The notes beneath the pieces were generated by a model. The model was given only the letters and a program-made list of their open reading frames with translations. It was not told the origin of the DNA and did not search any database. The position numbers and the translations under genes are program-made. This document shows positions 7,285 through 15,651 of a DNA stretch of 50,113 nt, piece by piece (position 1 is the stretch's first letter; each line of letters begins with the position of its first letter). The DNA comes from Prevotella sp. UBA2456. Lineage in GTDB: Bacteria; Bacteroidota; Bacteroidia; Bacteroidales; Bacteroidaceae. The stretch is from positions 297-50,409 of the forward strand of contig DDPY01000038.1 of NCBI GenBank assembly GCA_002342415.1. Reading direction: 5' to 3'.

Positions 7285-7917
7285 TTACTTGCCCCATGTC
7301 GAGGGATCCTTGCGCCACTCGGCCAGTACGGCCTTGTCGGCCTCGCTGATATAGCCCGTCTTGGCAGCCTGCTCCAGCACGGCAGCATAGTCGCTCAGCG
7401 TGATGAGCTCCACTCCAGCCTCGCGGAATGCCTGCTCAGCCACGGGGAACCCATAGGTGAAAGAAGCCACCATGCCTACCACCTCGACCCCATACTGACG
7501 CAGGGCCTCGACGGCCTTCAGACTGGAGCCTCCCGTAGAAATGAGGTCTTCCACCACTACGACCTTGGCACCCTGTTTCAATTCGCCCTCGACCTGGTTG
7601 CCCATTCCGTGATCTTTGGGCTTGGGACGAACATACGCATAGGGCAGGCCCAGCTCGTCGGCAACCAAAGCACCCTGAGCGATGGCTCCCGTTGCGACAC
7701 CTGCCACAGCCTCAGCCTCAGGGAAATGCTGCTGGATGGCATGACACAATTCCAGCTTGACAAATGTGCGGACCTCTGAAAAGCCCAAGGTCTTGCGATT
7801 ATCGGTATAAATAGGTGACTTCCATCCCGAAGCCCAGGTGAAGGGCTCGTTAGGCTGTAACTTGATGGCTTTGATATCCATCAGTTTCTGAGCAAAAAGA
7901 TGCTTGATTGTATCCAT
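7285..7917 (-). CDS. pyrE: orotate phosphoribosyltransferase
   Basis: PyrE transfers the phosphoribosyl group from PRPP to orotate, giving OMP in pyrimidine synthesis. The 210-residue protein has the PRPP loop VVVVEDLISTGGSS (about 117-130), the substrate segment GWKSPIYTDNR near the N terminus, and VRPKPKDHG for the catalytic lysine loop. It is first in a unit with the SRPBCC, argH and lipoprotein genes and has a good promoter (7949-7979). Confidence 0.96.
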   Translation of the reverse strand: MDTIKHLFAQKLMDIKAIKLQPNEPFTWASGWKSPIYTDNRKTLGFSEVRTFVKLELCHAIQQHFPEAEAVAGVATGAIAQGALVADELGLPYAYVRPKPKDHGMGNQVEGELKQGAKVVVVEDLISTGGSSLKAVEALRQYGVEVVGMVASFTYGFPVAEQAFREAGVELITLSDYAAVLEQAAKTGYISEADKAVLAEWRKDPSTWGK

Positions 7918-7948
7918 ATCCTTATTGTATTTACTGTTAATTTGCCCG

Positions 7949-7979
7949 CAAAGTTACAAAGAAGTAAGCAAAAAGCCAA
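7949..7979 (-). promoter_or_regulatory. promoter of the pyrE operon
   Basis: On the minus strand TAACTTTG is at 7956-7949 and TTG at 7979-7977, with a 20-bp spacer. It stands back to back with the iorA promoter. Confidence 0.75.
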
Positions 7980-7995
7980 ATTTTCTCTTCATTCA

Positions 7996-8027
7996 TTTGT
8001 TAGATTGGATAAAAAAGTGTACTTTTG
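7996..8027 (+). promoter_or_regulatory. promoter of the arylacetate/indolepyruvate operon
   Basis: TTTG at 7996-7999 and TACTTTTG at 8020-8027 are separated by 20 bp, a full match to the Bacteroidota consensus. The predicted transcript starts about 35 nt before iorA. Confidence 0.8.
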
Positions 8028-8066
8028 CAATCCAATAGGGTTAAAAATCTAACAAAAAGACAATAT

Positions 8067-9665
8067 ATGACGAAGAAACTATTATTAGGCGACGAGGCCA
8101 TCGCATTAGGAGCCATTCATGCCGGACTGAGCGGAGTGTATGCCTATCCCGGCACACCGTCGACAGAAATCACAGAGTTCATTCAAGGTAATCCGCTGGC
8201 CCAGGAGCGTGGCATACACAGCCGCTGGTCGACCAATGAGAAGACAGCTATGGAGGCAGCCTTAGGCATGTCGTTCATGGGCAAGCGTGCCCTGGTGTGT
8301 ATGAAGCACGTGGGACTGAATGTCTGTGCCGACCCTTTCGTAAACAGCGGAATGACGGGTGTGAACGGCGGTGTCATTGTATTAGTGGCCGACGACCCCT
8401 CCATGCACTCTTCACAGGACGAGCAGGACTCGCGCTTCTACGGCAAGTTCGCACTCATCCCCACCTTTGAGCCCAGCAACCAGCAGGAGGCCTACGACAT
8501 GATGAAGGTGGCCTTCGACTACTCAGAAAGCATCAAGCTCCCTGTCCTGATGCGCGTCACCACCCGCATGGCCCACTCCCGTGCCGTAGTGGAATGTGCT
8601 GACGAGGCTCGTCAGCAAAACGCCCTCAACTACCAGGCAGAGGCCAAGAACTGGGTGCTGCTGCCAGCCAATGCCCGCAAGCGCAATGCTATCGTGACAG
8701 CCCAACAGGTGCAGTTGGAGGCAGATGCAGTCCATTCTACCTATAATAAATATGTAGACGGCAGTGACAAGCAGTTAGGCATTCTGGCCAGCGGCATCGG
8801 CTACAACTATGTCTGCGAGTGCTTCCCCAACGGTTGTCCCTACCCCATCCTGAAGGTATCCCAGTATCCGCTGCCCAAGCAGTTAGTGCGCCGCCTGATG
8901 GATGAATGCAAAGAAGTGCTCATTGTCGAGGAAGGCCAGCCTTTTATCGAGGATATGGTACGTGGTGTGGCCGACCTGAAGAATGTGCATGGCAAGCTGG
9001 ACGGCACCCTGCCCCGTACCGGTGAGCTGAATCCTGACATCGTCAAGAAAGCACTCGGCATGGAGACAGACCAATGCTTCGACCCATGTGCCGATGTAGC
9101 ACCACGCCCCCCTGCACTCTGCCAAGGCTGTGGTCACCGCGATGTCTATGCCGCCCTGAACGAGGTGCTGCGCGAGTATGACAACCCGCGTGTCTTTGGT
9201 GACATCGGCTGCTATACCTTAGGATTCCTGCCTCCCTTCCATGCCATCCACTCATGTGTAGACATGGGTGCATCCATCACGATGGCCAAGGGTGCTGCCG
9301 ATGCCGGCCAGTGGCCTGCCGTTGCCATCATCGGTGACTCTACCTTCACCCATAGCGGCATGACGGGTCTGTTGGATGCCATCAACGAGAATGCCGACAT
9401 CACCGTCATCATCTCCGACAACCTGACCACGGGTATGACAGGCGGACAAGACTCAGCCGGAACGAACAAGTTTGAAGCCATCTGCCGCGGATTGGGACTG
9501 AGCGATGAGCACCTGAAGGTGGTAGTGCCGTTGCCCAAGAACATGCCCGAGATTACGCAGGCCATCCGCGACGAAATCAACTATCACGGCACCTCGGTGA
9601 TTATCCCCCGCCGTGAGTGTATGCAGACATTACAAAGACATCTTAAGCAGAAGAAATCAAAATGA
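8067..9665 (+). CDS. iorA: indolepyruvate (arylpyruvate) oxidoreductase alpha subunit, without ferredoxin domain
   Basis: IorA with IorB interconverts arylpyruvate + CoA and arylacetyl-CoA + CO2 using ferredoxin. The 532-residue protein has the pyrimidine-binding half at the N terminus (LGAIHAGLSGVYAYPGTPSTE) and the TPP-binding half at the C terminus (CQGCGHRDVY, GDIGCYTLGFLPPF, GDSTFTHSGMTGLLDA). The ATG at 8067 is used; the longer frame starts at a TTG inside the promoter. Archaeal IorA carries a C-terminal domain with two CxxCxxCxxxCP clusters. This protein ends right after the TPP half (MQTLQRHLKQKKSK) and lacks it. Extra cysteines (CECFPNGC, CFDPC) are present. The stop overlaps the iorB start. 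Confidence 0.9.
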   Translation: MTKKLLLGDEAIALGAIHAGLSGVYAYPGTPSTEITEFIQGNPLAQERGIHSRWSTNEKTAMEAALGMSFMGKRALVCMKHVGLNVCADPFVNSGMTGVNGGVIVLVADDPSMHSSQDEQDSRFYGKFALIPTFEPSNQQEAYDMMKVAFDYSESIKLPVLMRVTTRMAHSRAVVECADEARQQNALNYQAEAKNWVLLPANARKRNAIVTAQQVQLEADAVHSTYNKYVDGSDKQLGILASGIGYNYVCECFPNGCPYPILKVSQYPLPKQLVRRLMDECKEVLIVEEGQPFIEDMVRGVADLKNVHGKLDGTLPRTGELNPDIVKKALGMETDQCFDPCADVAPRPPALCQGCGHRDVYAALNEVLREYDNPRVFGDIGCYTLGFLPPFHAIHSCVDMGASITMAKGAADAGQWPAVAIIGDSTFTHSGMTGLLDAINENADITVIISDNLTTGMTGGQDSAGTNKFEAICRGLGLSDEHLKVVVPLPKNMPEITQAIRDEINYHGTSVIIPRRECMQTLQRHLKQKKSK

Positions 9666-10234
9666 AGACAGATATCATCCTTTGCGGTGTAGGAGGACAA
9701 GGCATCCTTTCTATCGCAACCATCATTGGCGAGGCAGCCATGAATGAGAACCTATATATCAAGCAAGCCGAGGTACACGGCATGAGCCAGCGCGGCGGTG
9801 ATGTGCAGTCGAACCTGCGCATCTCGTCGGAGCCCATTGCCAGCGACCTGATAGCCAAGGGCTCTGCCGACGTGATCATCTCAATGGAGCCTATGGAGGC
9901 GCTCCGCTACCTGCCCTACCTGAAGAAGGAGGGCTGGATCATTACTTCGTCGACCCCCTTTGTCAACATCCCCAACTATCCGGATATGGAGGTCATCAAG
10001 GCCGATTTAGCCAAGCTACCCCATGTCATCATGCTCGACATCGAGCAGAAGGCCAAGGATGCCGGTGTGCCCCGTTCGGCCAATGTCATCCTCTTAGGAG
10101 CTGCCCAGAAGGCACTTGGCATTGAATACGAGAAGCTGGAGGATGCCATCCGCCGTGTCTTCGGCCGCAAGGGCGAGGCCATTGTGGAAGCAAACATCAA
10201 GGCATTGGCCATTGGCCAAGCCGAGTCGAAATAA
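9662..10234 (+). CDS. iorB: indolepyruvate (arylpyruvate) oxidoreductase beta subunit
   Basis: This 190-residue gamma-domain-type subunit has the family start DIILCGVGGQGILSIATIIGEAA and the EVHGMSQRGGDVQSNLRIS motif found in all 2-oxoacid:ferredoxin oxidoreductases (CoA-binding side). It overlaps iorA by ATGA, so the two are made in equal amounts. Together they form the two-subunit IOR enzyme. Confidence 0.93.
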   Translation: MKTDIILCGVGGQGILSIATIIGEAAMNENLYIKQAEVHGMSQRGGDVQSNLRISSEPIASDLIAKGSADVIISMEPMEALRYLPYLKKEGWIITSSTPFVNIPNYPDMEVIKADLAKLPHVIMLDIEQKAKDAGVPRSANVILLGAAQKALGIEYEKLEDAIRRVFGRKGEAIVEANIKALAIGQAESK

Positions 10235-10246
10235 ACGAAAGAAAAA

Positions 10247-11554
10247 ATGAATACCCCTATAAACAAAGACATTGTTGACGGCCTGATAGCCCAGTTGGGC
10301 ATTCAAGACTTCGCCAAGGCCACTATCCGCGAGGTGAAACAGGTGGCCGCGATGGCAGAGAAAGAGAGCGGCATTGAATTCATCAAAATGGAGATGGGCA
10401 TTCCCGGACTGCCTGCCGCACAGGTGGGTGTCGATGCCCAAATCAAATCCCTGAAGGACGGTATTGCCCACTCCTACCCTGATATCCAGGGCTACCCGGA
10501 ACTGAAAAAACAAGCCTCGCGCTTTGTCAAGGCTTTCATCAATGTCGATATTGCCCCTGAGGGTTGTGTGCCCGTCAGTGGCAGCATGCAGGGCACCTTT
10601 GCCTCGTTCCTCACCTGCTCGCAGGCAGACAAGACGAAGGACACGGTGCTGTTTATCGACCCAGGTTTCCCTGTGCAGAAGATGCAACTGCAGGTGCAGG
10701 GAGTGAAATACGAGACCTTCGACGTGTACGACTACCGCGGCGACAAGCTTCGCGACAAGTTGGAGAGCTATCTGACTAAGGGCAATATATGTGCCATCGT
10801 CTACTCGAATCCCAACAACCCGGCATGGATATGCCTGACAGAGGAGGAACTGAAAACTATCGGCGAACTGGCCACAAAATACGACACCATCATCATGGAA
10901 GACCTGGCCTACTTCGCTATGGACTTCCGTCAAGACCTGTCGAAGCCCTTTGAGGCTCCCTACCAGCCTACGGTAGCGCATTATACGGACAACTATATCC
11001 TGCTCATCTCAGGGTCGAAGGCCTTTAGCTATGCAGGAGAGCGCATCGGTGTAACCTGTATCTCAGACAAGCTGTTCCACCGCCACTATGACGACCTCTC
11101 GGCACGCTACGAGGGACTGCCCTTCGGACTGGTGTTCTCGACCCGCATGCTCTATGCCCTCAGTAGCGGCACAAGCCATTCGGCACAGTATGCTATGGCG
11201 GCCATGCTGAAAGCAGCCTGTGACGGAGCATACAACTTCCGTCAGGAGGTAAAGGTATATGGTGACCGTGCCCATAAGTTGAAGGAAATCTTCCTTCGCC
11301 ACGGCTTCCACATCGTCTACGACCGTGACCTCGACAAGCCTATTGCCGACGGATTCTACTTCACTATAGGCTACAAGAACATGACCAGCGGCGAGCTGGC
11401 CCGCGAGCTGATGTACTACGGTGTATCAGCTATCTGCCTCATCACCACCGGCTCCCATCAGGAAGGCTTACGCGTGTGTACCTCTTTTATAGAGGACCAC
11501 CAGTATGCCCAGTTGGACGAGCGCATGGCCATCTTCGAAGCAAACAATCATTAA
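10247..11554 (+). CDS. pyridoxal-phosphate aminotransferase, class I/II (likely aromatic)
   Basis: This 435-residue fold-type I aminotransferase has SYPDIQGYPELKKQ near residue 65, YSNPNNPAW (about 185), the Tyr/Asp PLP contact region IIMEDLAYF, and the Schiff-base lysine in SGSKAFSYAGERIG (about 255). It starts 12 bp after iorB. In that place it probably interconverts arylpyruvates and aromatic amino acids, which would link IOR to phenylalanine, tyrosine or tryptophan. The substrate is inferred from position only. Confidence 0.85.
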   Translation: MNTPINKDIVDGLIAQLGIQDFAKATIREVKQVAAMAEKESGIEFIKMEMGIPGLPAAQVGVDAQIKSLKDGIAHSYPDIQGYPELKKQASRFVKAFINVDIAPEGCVPVSGSMQGTFASFLTCSQADKTKDTVLFIDPGFPVQKMQLQVQGVKYETFDVYDYRGDKLRDKLESYLTKGNICAIVYSNPNNPAWICLTEEELKTIGELATKYDTIIMEDLAYFAMDFRQDLSKPFEAPYQPTVAHYTDNYILLISGSKAFSYAGERIGVTCISDKLFHRHYDDLSARYEGLPFGLVFSTRMLYALSSGTSHSAQYAMAAMLKAACDGAYNFRQEVKVYGDRAHKLKEIFLRHGFHIVYDRDLDKPIADGFYFTIGYKNMTSGELARELMYYGVSAICLITTGSHQEGLRVCTSFIEDHQYAQLDERMAIFEANNH

Positions 11555-11555
11555 G

Positions 11556-11576
11556 AGGTAAGAGGTAAGAAGTAAG
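11556..11576. repeat. GAGGTAAGA word repeat after the aminotransferase gene
   Basis: Copies of AGAGGTAAG/AGAAGTAAG follow the stop codon. The same word family recurs after the thiamine TonB-receptor gene (20510-20540). Confidence 0.65.
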
Positions 11577-11614
11577 CATTAAATAAATACTGACACTAAA
11601 CAAAAACAAGACAA

Positions 11615-12700
11615 ATGAAACGAAAGCATTTCATTCAAGGAACACTGGCCACGCTGATGGCGGTGTTCAGCAGCACAGCTGCGATGGGACAACAACAGCA
11701 GTCGGCCGATGACATCGACTGGCTGAAAGACGTGACCGAACGAGTCCAGCTGCATGGCTATGCACAGGGCGGATTTAACTACACCCATCAGGGTGGAGAG
11801 GACAAAGGAACCTTCGAACTGAAGCGCGTCCTCTTCTGGGCCAACGCGAGGATTACTGACCGTTGGTCGTTCCTATTTATGCACGATTTCTCCAGTGTGG
11901 TACAGGAGTACTATACAGACTTCCGTATCACCAACAACAAGGCACTGACAGTGCGACTGGGACAGTTCAAAAACGGTGTATCACTGGAGAATCCCCTGTC
12001 GCCCACTTCCATGGAGGCCATTGATGTCTATTCCGAGGCTGTCACCTTCCTGACAGGATGCGGCAGCGACCCCCTGATGGGGGTGCAGTATGGCCGCGAC
12101 CTCGGTCTCTCGCTTTATGGCCAGACCAATGACGGTAAGCTCTACTACGAGGCGCAGGTGATGAACGGCCAGGGCATCAACAAGAAAGACGGCAACAAGG
12201 AGAAGGACTTCATAGCCCGTCTGGAATACCGTCCCGTCAAAGGCCTCAATCTGGTGGCTACAGGACAGATAGGTCGTGGACATGCCATCAAGGAGTCACT
12301 CTACAACCCAGACATCAAGGAAGGCGACAACTACAAGCGCAACCGCTGGACGGTAGGTTTCGACTACAAGTCGCCCCAATTTAATGTTCACGGAGAATAT
12401 CTGGAAGGTAAAGACGGCAATGCTACCAGCCGAGGTGCCTATGTCACGGGCAATGTACCCATTGGCAAGGGTGTCGACCTGGTGGGAAGCTACGACTTCT
12501 TCAATTTCAACACCTCGCTGCACATGGACCAGCATAAGGCTATCGCAGGTGTACAGTGGTGGTTCTACAAGAAATGCCGCTTCCAGGTGCAGTATGTCTA
12601 CAAGAGTGCCTACACGCAAGGCGGCCAGTTCCTGCATGGTGCCAACCATGCCATCATGGCGCAGATGCAGATACGCTTAGACTATGCCAAGAAGAAATAA
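11615..12700 (+). CDS. outer-membrane porin of the OprP/OprO (phosphate-selective porin) family
   Basis: This 361-residue protein has a signal peptide (MKRKHFIQGTLATLMAVFSSTAAMGQ) and then alternating beta strands typical of a 16-strand porin. The OprP-family features are RVQLHGYAQGGFNYT, FELKRVLFWANARITDRWSF, VRLGQFKNGVSLENP, and a last strand ending in an amphipathic stretch (MQIRLDYAKKK). The family includes channels for anions other than phosphate. Inside this operon it is a candidate outer-membrane entry point for arylacetates. Confidence 0.88.
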   Translation: MKRKHFIQGTLATLMAVFSSTAAMGQQQQSADDIDWLKDVTERVQLHGYAQGGFNYTHQGGEDKGTFELKRVLFWANARITDRWSFLFMHDFSSVVQEYYTDFRITNNKALTVRLGQFKNGVSLENPLSPTSMEAIDVYSEAVTFLTGCGSDPLMGVQYGRDLGLSLYGQTNDGKLYYEAQVMNGQGINKKDGNKEKDFIARLEYRPVKGLNLVATGQIGRGHAIKESLYNPDIKEGDNYKRNRWTVGFDYKSPQFNVHGEYLEGKDGNATSRGAYVTGNVPIGKGVDLVGSYDFFNFNTSLHMDQHKAIAGVQWWFYKKCRFQVQYVYKSAYTQGGQFLHGANHAIMAQMQIRLDYAKKK

Positions 12701-12735
12701 ATAGTTAATAGTAAATCCGTAAATAGTAAATAATA
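12701..12735. repeat. TAAATAGTAAAT word repeat between porin and symporter genes
   Basis: Head-to-tail copies of TAATAGTAAAT-like words fill the 38-bp spacer. The same word fills the spacers before the first paaK and the ACT gene. Confidence 0.7.
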
Positions 12736-12738
12736 AAG

Positions 12739-14262
12739 ATGTTTATCAAGATACTTTTAACCATCATATTTTTCGCCATTATGCTGGGTGTGGGCATCTA
12801 TAGCCGCAAGCAGGCCAGCAGTGTAGACGGCTTTGTGTTGGGCGGCCGCTCGGTAGGTCCCTGGCTCACTGCCTTTGCCTATGGCACCTCGTACTTCTCT
12901 GCTGTAGTCTTCGTGGGCTATGCCGGCCAGTTTGGCTGGAAATACGGCCTTTCGTCCACGTGGATAGGTATTGGCAATGCCATCATCGGCTCGCTATTGG
13001 CCTGGATACTGTTAGGCCGCCGCACCAAGCTGATGACCCAACATATTGAGAGCCGCACCATGCCTGACTTCTTTGGCACCCGCTTTCAGGATCAGGGTCT
13101 GCGCGTGGCAGCCTCCATCATTGCCTTCGTATTCCTCATCCCCTATACCGCCGGTGTCTACAAAGGCATCTCGACACTGTTTGAGATGGGCTTCGGCATC
13201 CCCTATGAGTACTGCGTGATTATCATGGCCATCCTGACAGCCGTCTATGTTATCCTGGGCGGATACAAGGCCACGGCTATGAACGACTTCATCCAGGGCA
13301 TCATCATGCTCTTCGGTATTGTGGCAGTCATCTTAGCTGTGCTCAATGCCCAAGGCGGACTGACCACGGCTGTGGAGAAACTGGCTCAGTTGCCCTCCGA
13401 TGCCGACCCAATGGTCAATGGCGGCTTCGCTACCTGGTTTGGTCCCGATCCCTGGAACCTGTTAGGTGTGGTCATTCTCACCTCCCTTGGCACTTGGGGA
13501 CTGCCCCAGATGGTGGGTAAATTCTACTCCATCACCGATGAGAGTGCCATCCGTCGCGGTACCATCATCAGCACAATCTTCGCCCTTATCGTGGCTGGCG
13601 GATGCTACTTCCTCGGTGGATTCGGCCGCCTGTACGGCATGCCTCCCGTGCTGCCTAACGGAAAACTGGCCTTCGACAGCATCGTGCCTTCCATGCTGGT
13701 GACACTGCCCGACATTCTGATTGCCCTCGTAGTATTGCTGGTGCTCTCGGCATCGATGTCTACCCTGGCTTCGTTGGTGCTGACATCCTCGTCGACCATG
13801 ACCCTCGACCTCATCTACCGCGACAAGAAGTCGCTGCCCGGCGAGGTGGAGGAAGGGGCTATCGACGACATCGTCTCTGAGAAGGTGGAGGCCCGCAAGG
13901 TAGTCGTGATGCGTGTGCTGATAGTATTCTTCATTGCCATCTCACTGATGATAGCCCTCAATCCGCCCACGTTTATTGCCCAGCTGATGGGTATCTCGTG
14001 GGGTGCATTGGCTGGAGCCTTTCTGGCACCGTTCATGCTGGGCCTCTACTGGCGCGGTGTTACCACAGCCAGCGTATGGGCCTGTTTCATCTGGGGTGTA
14101 GGCATCACGGTGGTCAACATGATGCTGGGCAACCCCATCAACCCCATCAACTGCGGAGCTATCGCGATGGTAGGCGGTTTCCCCGTAGTGTGGCTCGTCA
14201 GCCTTGTCTCACCAAAAATGAATAGGCAAACAGTCAACAAAATCTTTGAATGCTACCAATAA
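12739..14262 (+). CDS. sodium:solute symporter (SSS family), candidate arylacetate permease
   Basis: This 507-residue inner-membrane protein has about 13 hydrophobic segments and the SSS layout: SRKQASSVDGFVLGGRSVGPWLTAFAYGTSYFSA near the N terminus, YVILGGYKATAMNDFIQG in the middle, and SASMSTLASLVLTSSS in the Na+-site helix. Family members import proline, pantothenate, carboxylates or sugars with Na+. Between a porin gene and two phenylacetate-CoA ligase genes, an aromatic carboxylate is a natural guess, but the substrate cannot be read from the sequence. Confidence 0.88.
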   Translation: MFIKILLTIIFFAIMLGVGIYSRKQASSVDGFVLGGRSVGPWLTAFAYGTSYFSAVVFVGYAGQFGWKYGLSSTWIGIGNAIIGSLLAWILLGRRTKLMTQHIESRTMPDFFGTRFQDQGLRVAASIIAFVFLIPYTAGVYKGISTLFEMGFGIPYEYCVIIMAILTAVYVILGGYKATAMNDFIQGIIMLFGIVAVILAVLNAQGGLTTAVEKLAQLPSDADPMVNGGFATWFGPDPWNLLGVVILTSLGTWGLPQMVGKFYSITDESAIRRGTIISTIFALIVAGGCYFLGGFGRLYGMPPVLPNGKLAFDSIVPSMLVTLPDILIALVVLLVLSASMSTLASLVLTSSSTMTLDLIYRDKKSLPGEVEEGAIDDIVSEKVEARKVVVMRVLIVFFIAISLMIALNPPTFIAQLMGISWGALAGAFLAPFMLGLYWRGVTTASVWACFIWGVGITVVNMMLGNPINPINCGAIAMVGGFPVVWLVSLVSPKMNRQTVNKIFECYQ

Positions 14263-14332
14263 AATCGAAAATAACTAAATAGCTAAATCGAAAATAAATA
14301 GTAAATAGTAAATCGTCAACTAGTAAATAACA
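14263..14332. repeat. intercistronic spacer made of TAAATAGTAAAT words, first copy
   Basis: The 70-bp spacer consists of short A/T-rich words. A 37-bp core at 14280-14316 is nearly identical (one A indel) to 16975-17012 in the paaK2-ACT spacer. No gene or promoter is seen. Confidence 0.85.
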
Positions 14333-14334
14333 AT

Positions 14335-15642
14335 ATGATTTGGAATCCTAACAAAGAATGTATGAGTCGCGACGAGATGAGCGCGCTCCAAGGCAAACGC
14401 CTTCATAAGATTGTAGAGTACGTCTATCACCACGTACCTTTCTACCGCAACAAGATGCAGGAGCTGGACATCCGCCCCGATGACATACAGACCATTGAGG
14501 ACATCAAGAAGCTGCCCTTCACCACGAAGAAAGACTTGCGCGACAACTATCCCTTCGGTCTGCAGGCCGCCCCGCAGAGCGAGATTATCCGCATCCACGC
14601 CTCCAGTGGTACTACGGGCAATCCCACCATCGTGGGCTACACCCGCAAGGACATCGGTGTGTGGAGCGAGTGCATGGCACGTTGCCTAACAGCCTTCGGC
14701 GTTACACGCGACGACATCTTCTCTGTCAGCTATGGATACGGACTCTTCACGGGCGGCTTAGGTGCCCACTATGGTGTAGAACACATAGGCGCATCCGTGG
14801 TTCCCGCCTCTACGGGCAACACCGAGAAACATCTGAAGATCATCCGCGACTTAGGGGTGACGGGTATTGCCTGCACGCCCTCGTATGCCCTCTATCTGGC
14901 CGAGACTATGGACAAGATGGGTATCACGAAAGACCAAATCAAGCTGCGTGTGGGTGCCTTTGGTGCTGAGCCTTGGACAGAGAACATGCGCAAGGAGATT
15001 GAGGAACGCTTAGGGCTGAAGGGCTACAACCTCTATGGTTTGTCTGAGGTGATGGGACCCTCTGTCAGCTACGAGTGCCAGATGCAACATGGCAGCCACA
15101 TCAACGAAGACCACTTCTATCCCGAGATTATCAACCCCACGACACTGGAGCCGCTGCCCTATGGACAAACGGGCGAATTGGTATTCACCACACTGACCAA
15201 GGAAGGTATGCCCGTACTGCGCTATCGTACCCGCGACCTCTGCCATCTGATGGACGGGCAGTGCGACTGCGGACGTACCAATGTCCGCATGGGACGCATC
15301 GAAGGACGCTCAGACGACATGCTCATCATCCGTGGTATCAACGTGTTCCCCTCACAGGTGGAGAGCGTGGTACTCTCCATGCCCGAATTTGCCCCTCGCT
15401 ATATGCTCATAGTAGACCGCGTCAACAACCTCGACACCCTGCAGGTGCAGGTGGAGATTCGCCAGGAGCACTTCACTGGCATCTTCGACACCCCCGCTGC
15501 CGTCGATGCACTGGAGAAGAAGCTCTCGAACAAGCTCAAGAGCGTGCTCAGCATCTCGGCCAAGGTGCAGCTCAAGGCCCCCAACACCATTGAGCGCAGT
15601 CAGGGCAAGAGCGCCCATGTGATAGACAATCGCAAACTATAA
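14335..15642 (+). CDS. paaK: phenylacetate-CoA ligase, first copy
   Basis: PaaK activates phenylacetate or related arylacetates to the CoA thioester with ATP. The 435-residue protein has the AMP-binding P-loop ASSGTTGNPT (about 89-98), GYGLFTGGLGAHYG, YGLSEVMGPS and the C-terminal hinge SDDMLIIRGINVFPSQVE. Length is normal. It is followed after 9 bp by a second, clearly homologous ligase gene. With IOR downstream of it in metabolism, its product arylacetyl-CoA could be carboxylated to an arylpyruvate. Confidence 0.93.
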   Translation: MIWNPNKECMSRDEMSALQGKRLHKIVEYVYHHVPFYRNKMQELDIRPDDIQTIEDIKKLPFTTKKDLRDNYPFGLQAAPQSEIIRIHASSGTTGNPTIVGYTRKDIGVWSECMARCLTAFGVTRDDIFSVSYGYGLFTGGLGAHYGVEHIGASVVPASTGNTEKHLKIIRDLGVTGIACTPSYALYLAETMDKMGITKDQIKLRVGAFGAEPWTENMRKEIEERLGLKGYNLYGLSEVMGPSVSYECQMQHGSHINEDHFYPEIINPTTLEPLPYGQTGELVFTTLTKEGMPVLRYRTRDLCHLMDGQCDCGRTNVRMGRIEGRSDDMLIIRGINVFPSQVESVVLSMPEFAPRYMLIVDRVNNLDTLQVQVEIRQEHFTGIFDTPAAVDALEKKLSNKLKSVLSISAKVQLKAPNTIERSQGKSAHVIDNRKL

Positions 15643-15651
15643 ATAAACATC

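Noticed and set aside
10094..10981. 295-codon open frame antisense to iorB and the aminotransferase gene
   Set aside because: Both plus-strand genes have clear family motifs. The antisense frame is a by-product of codon bias.
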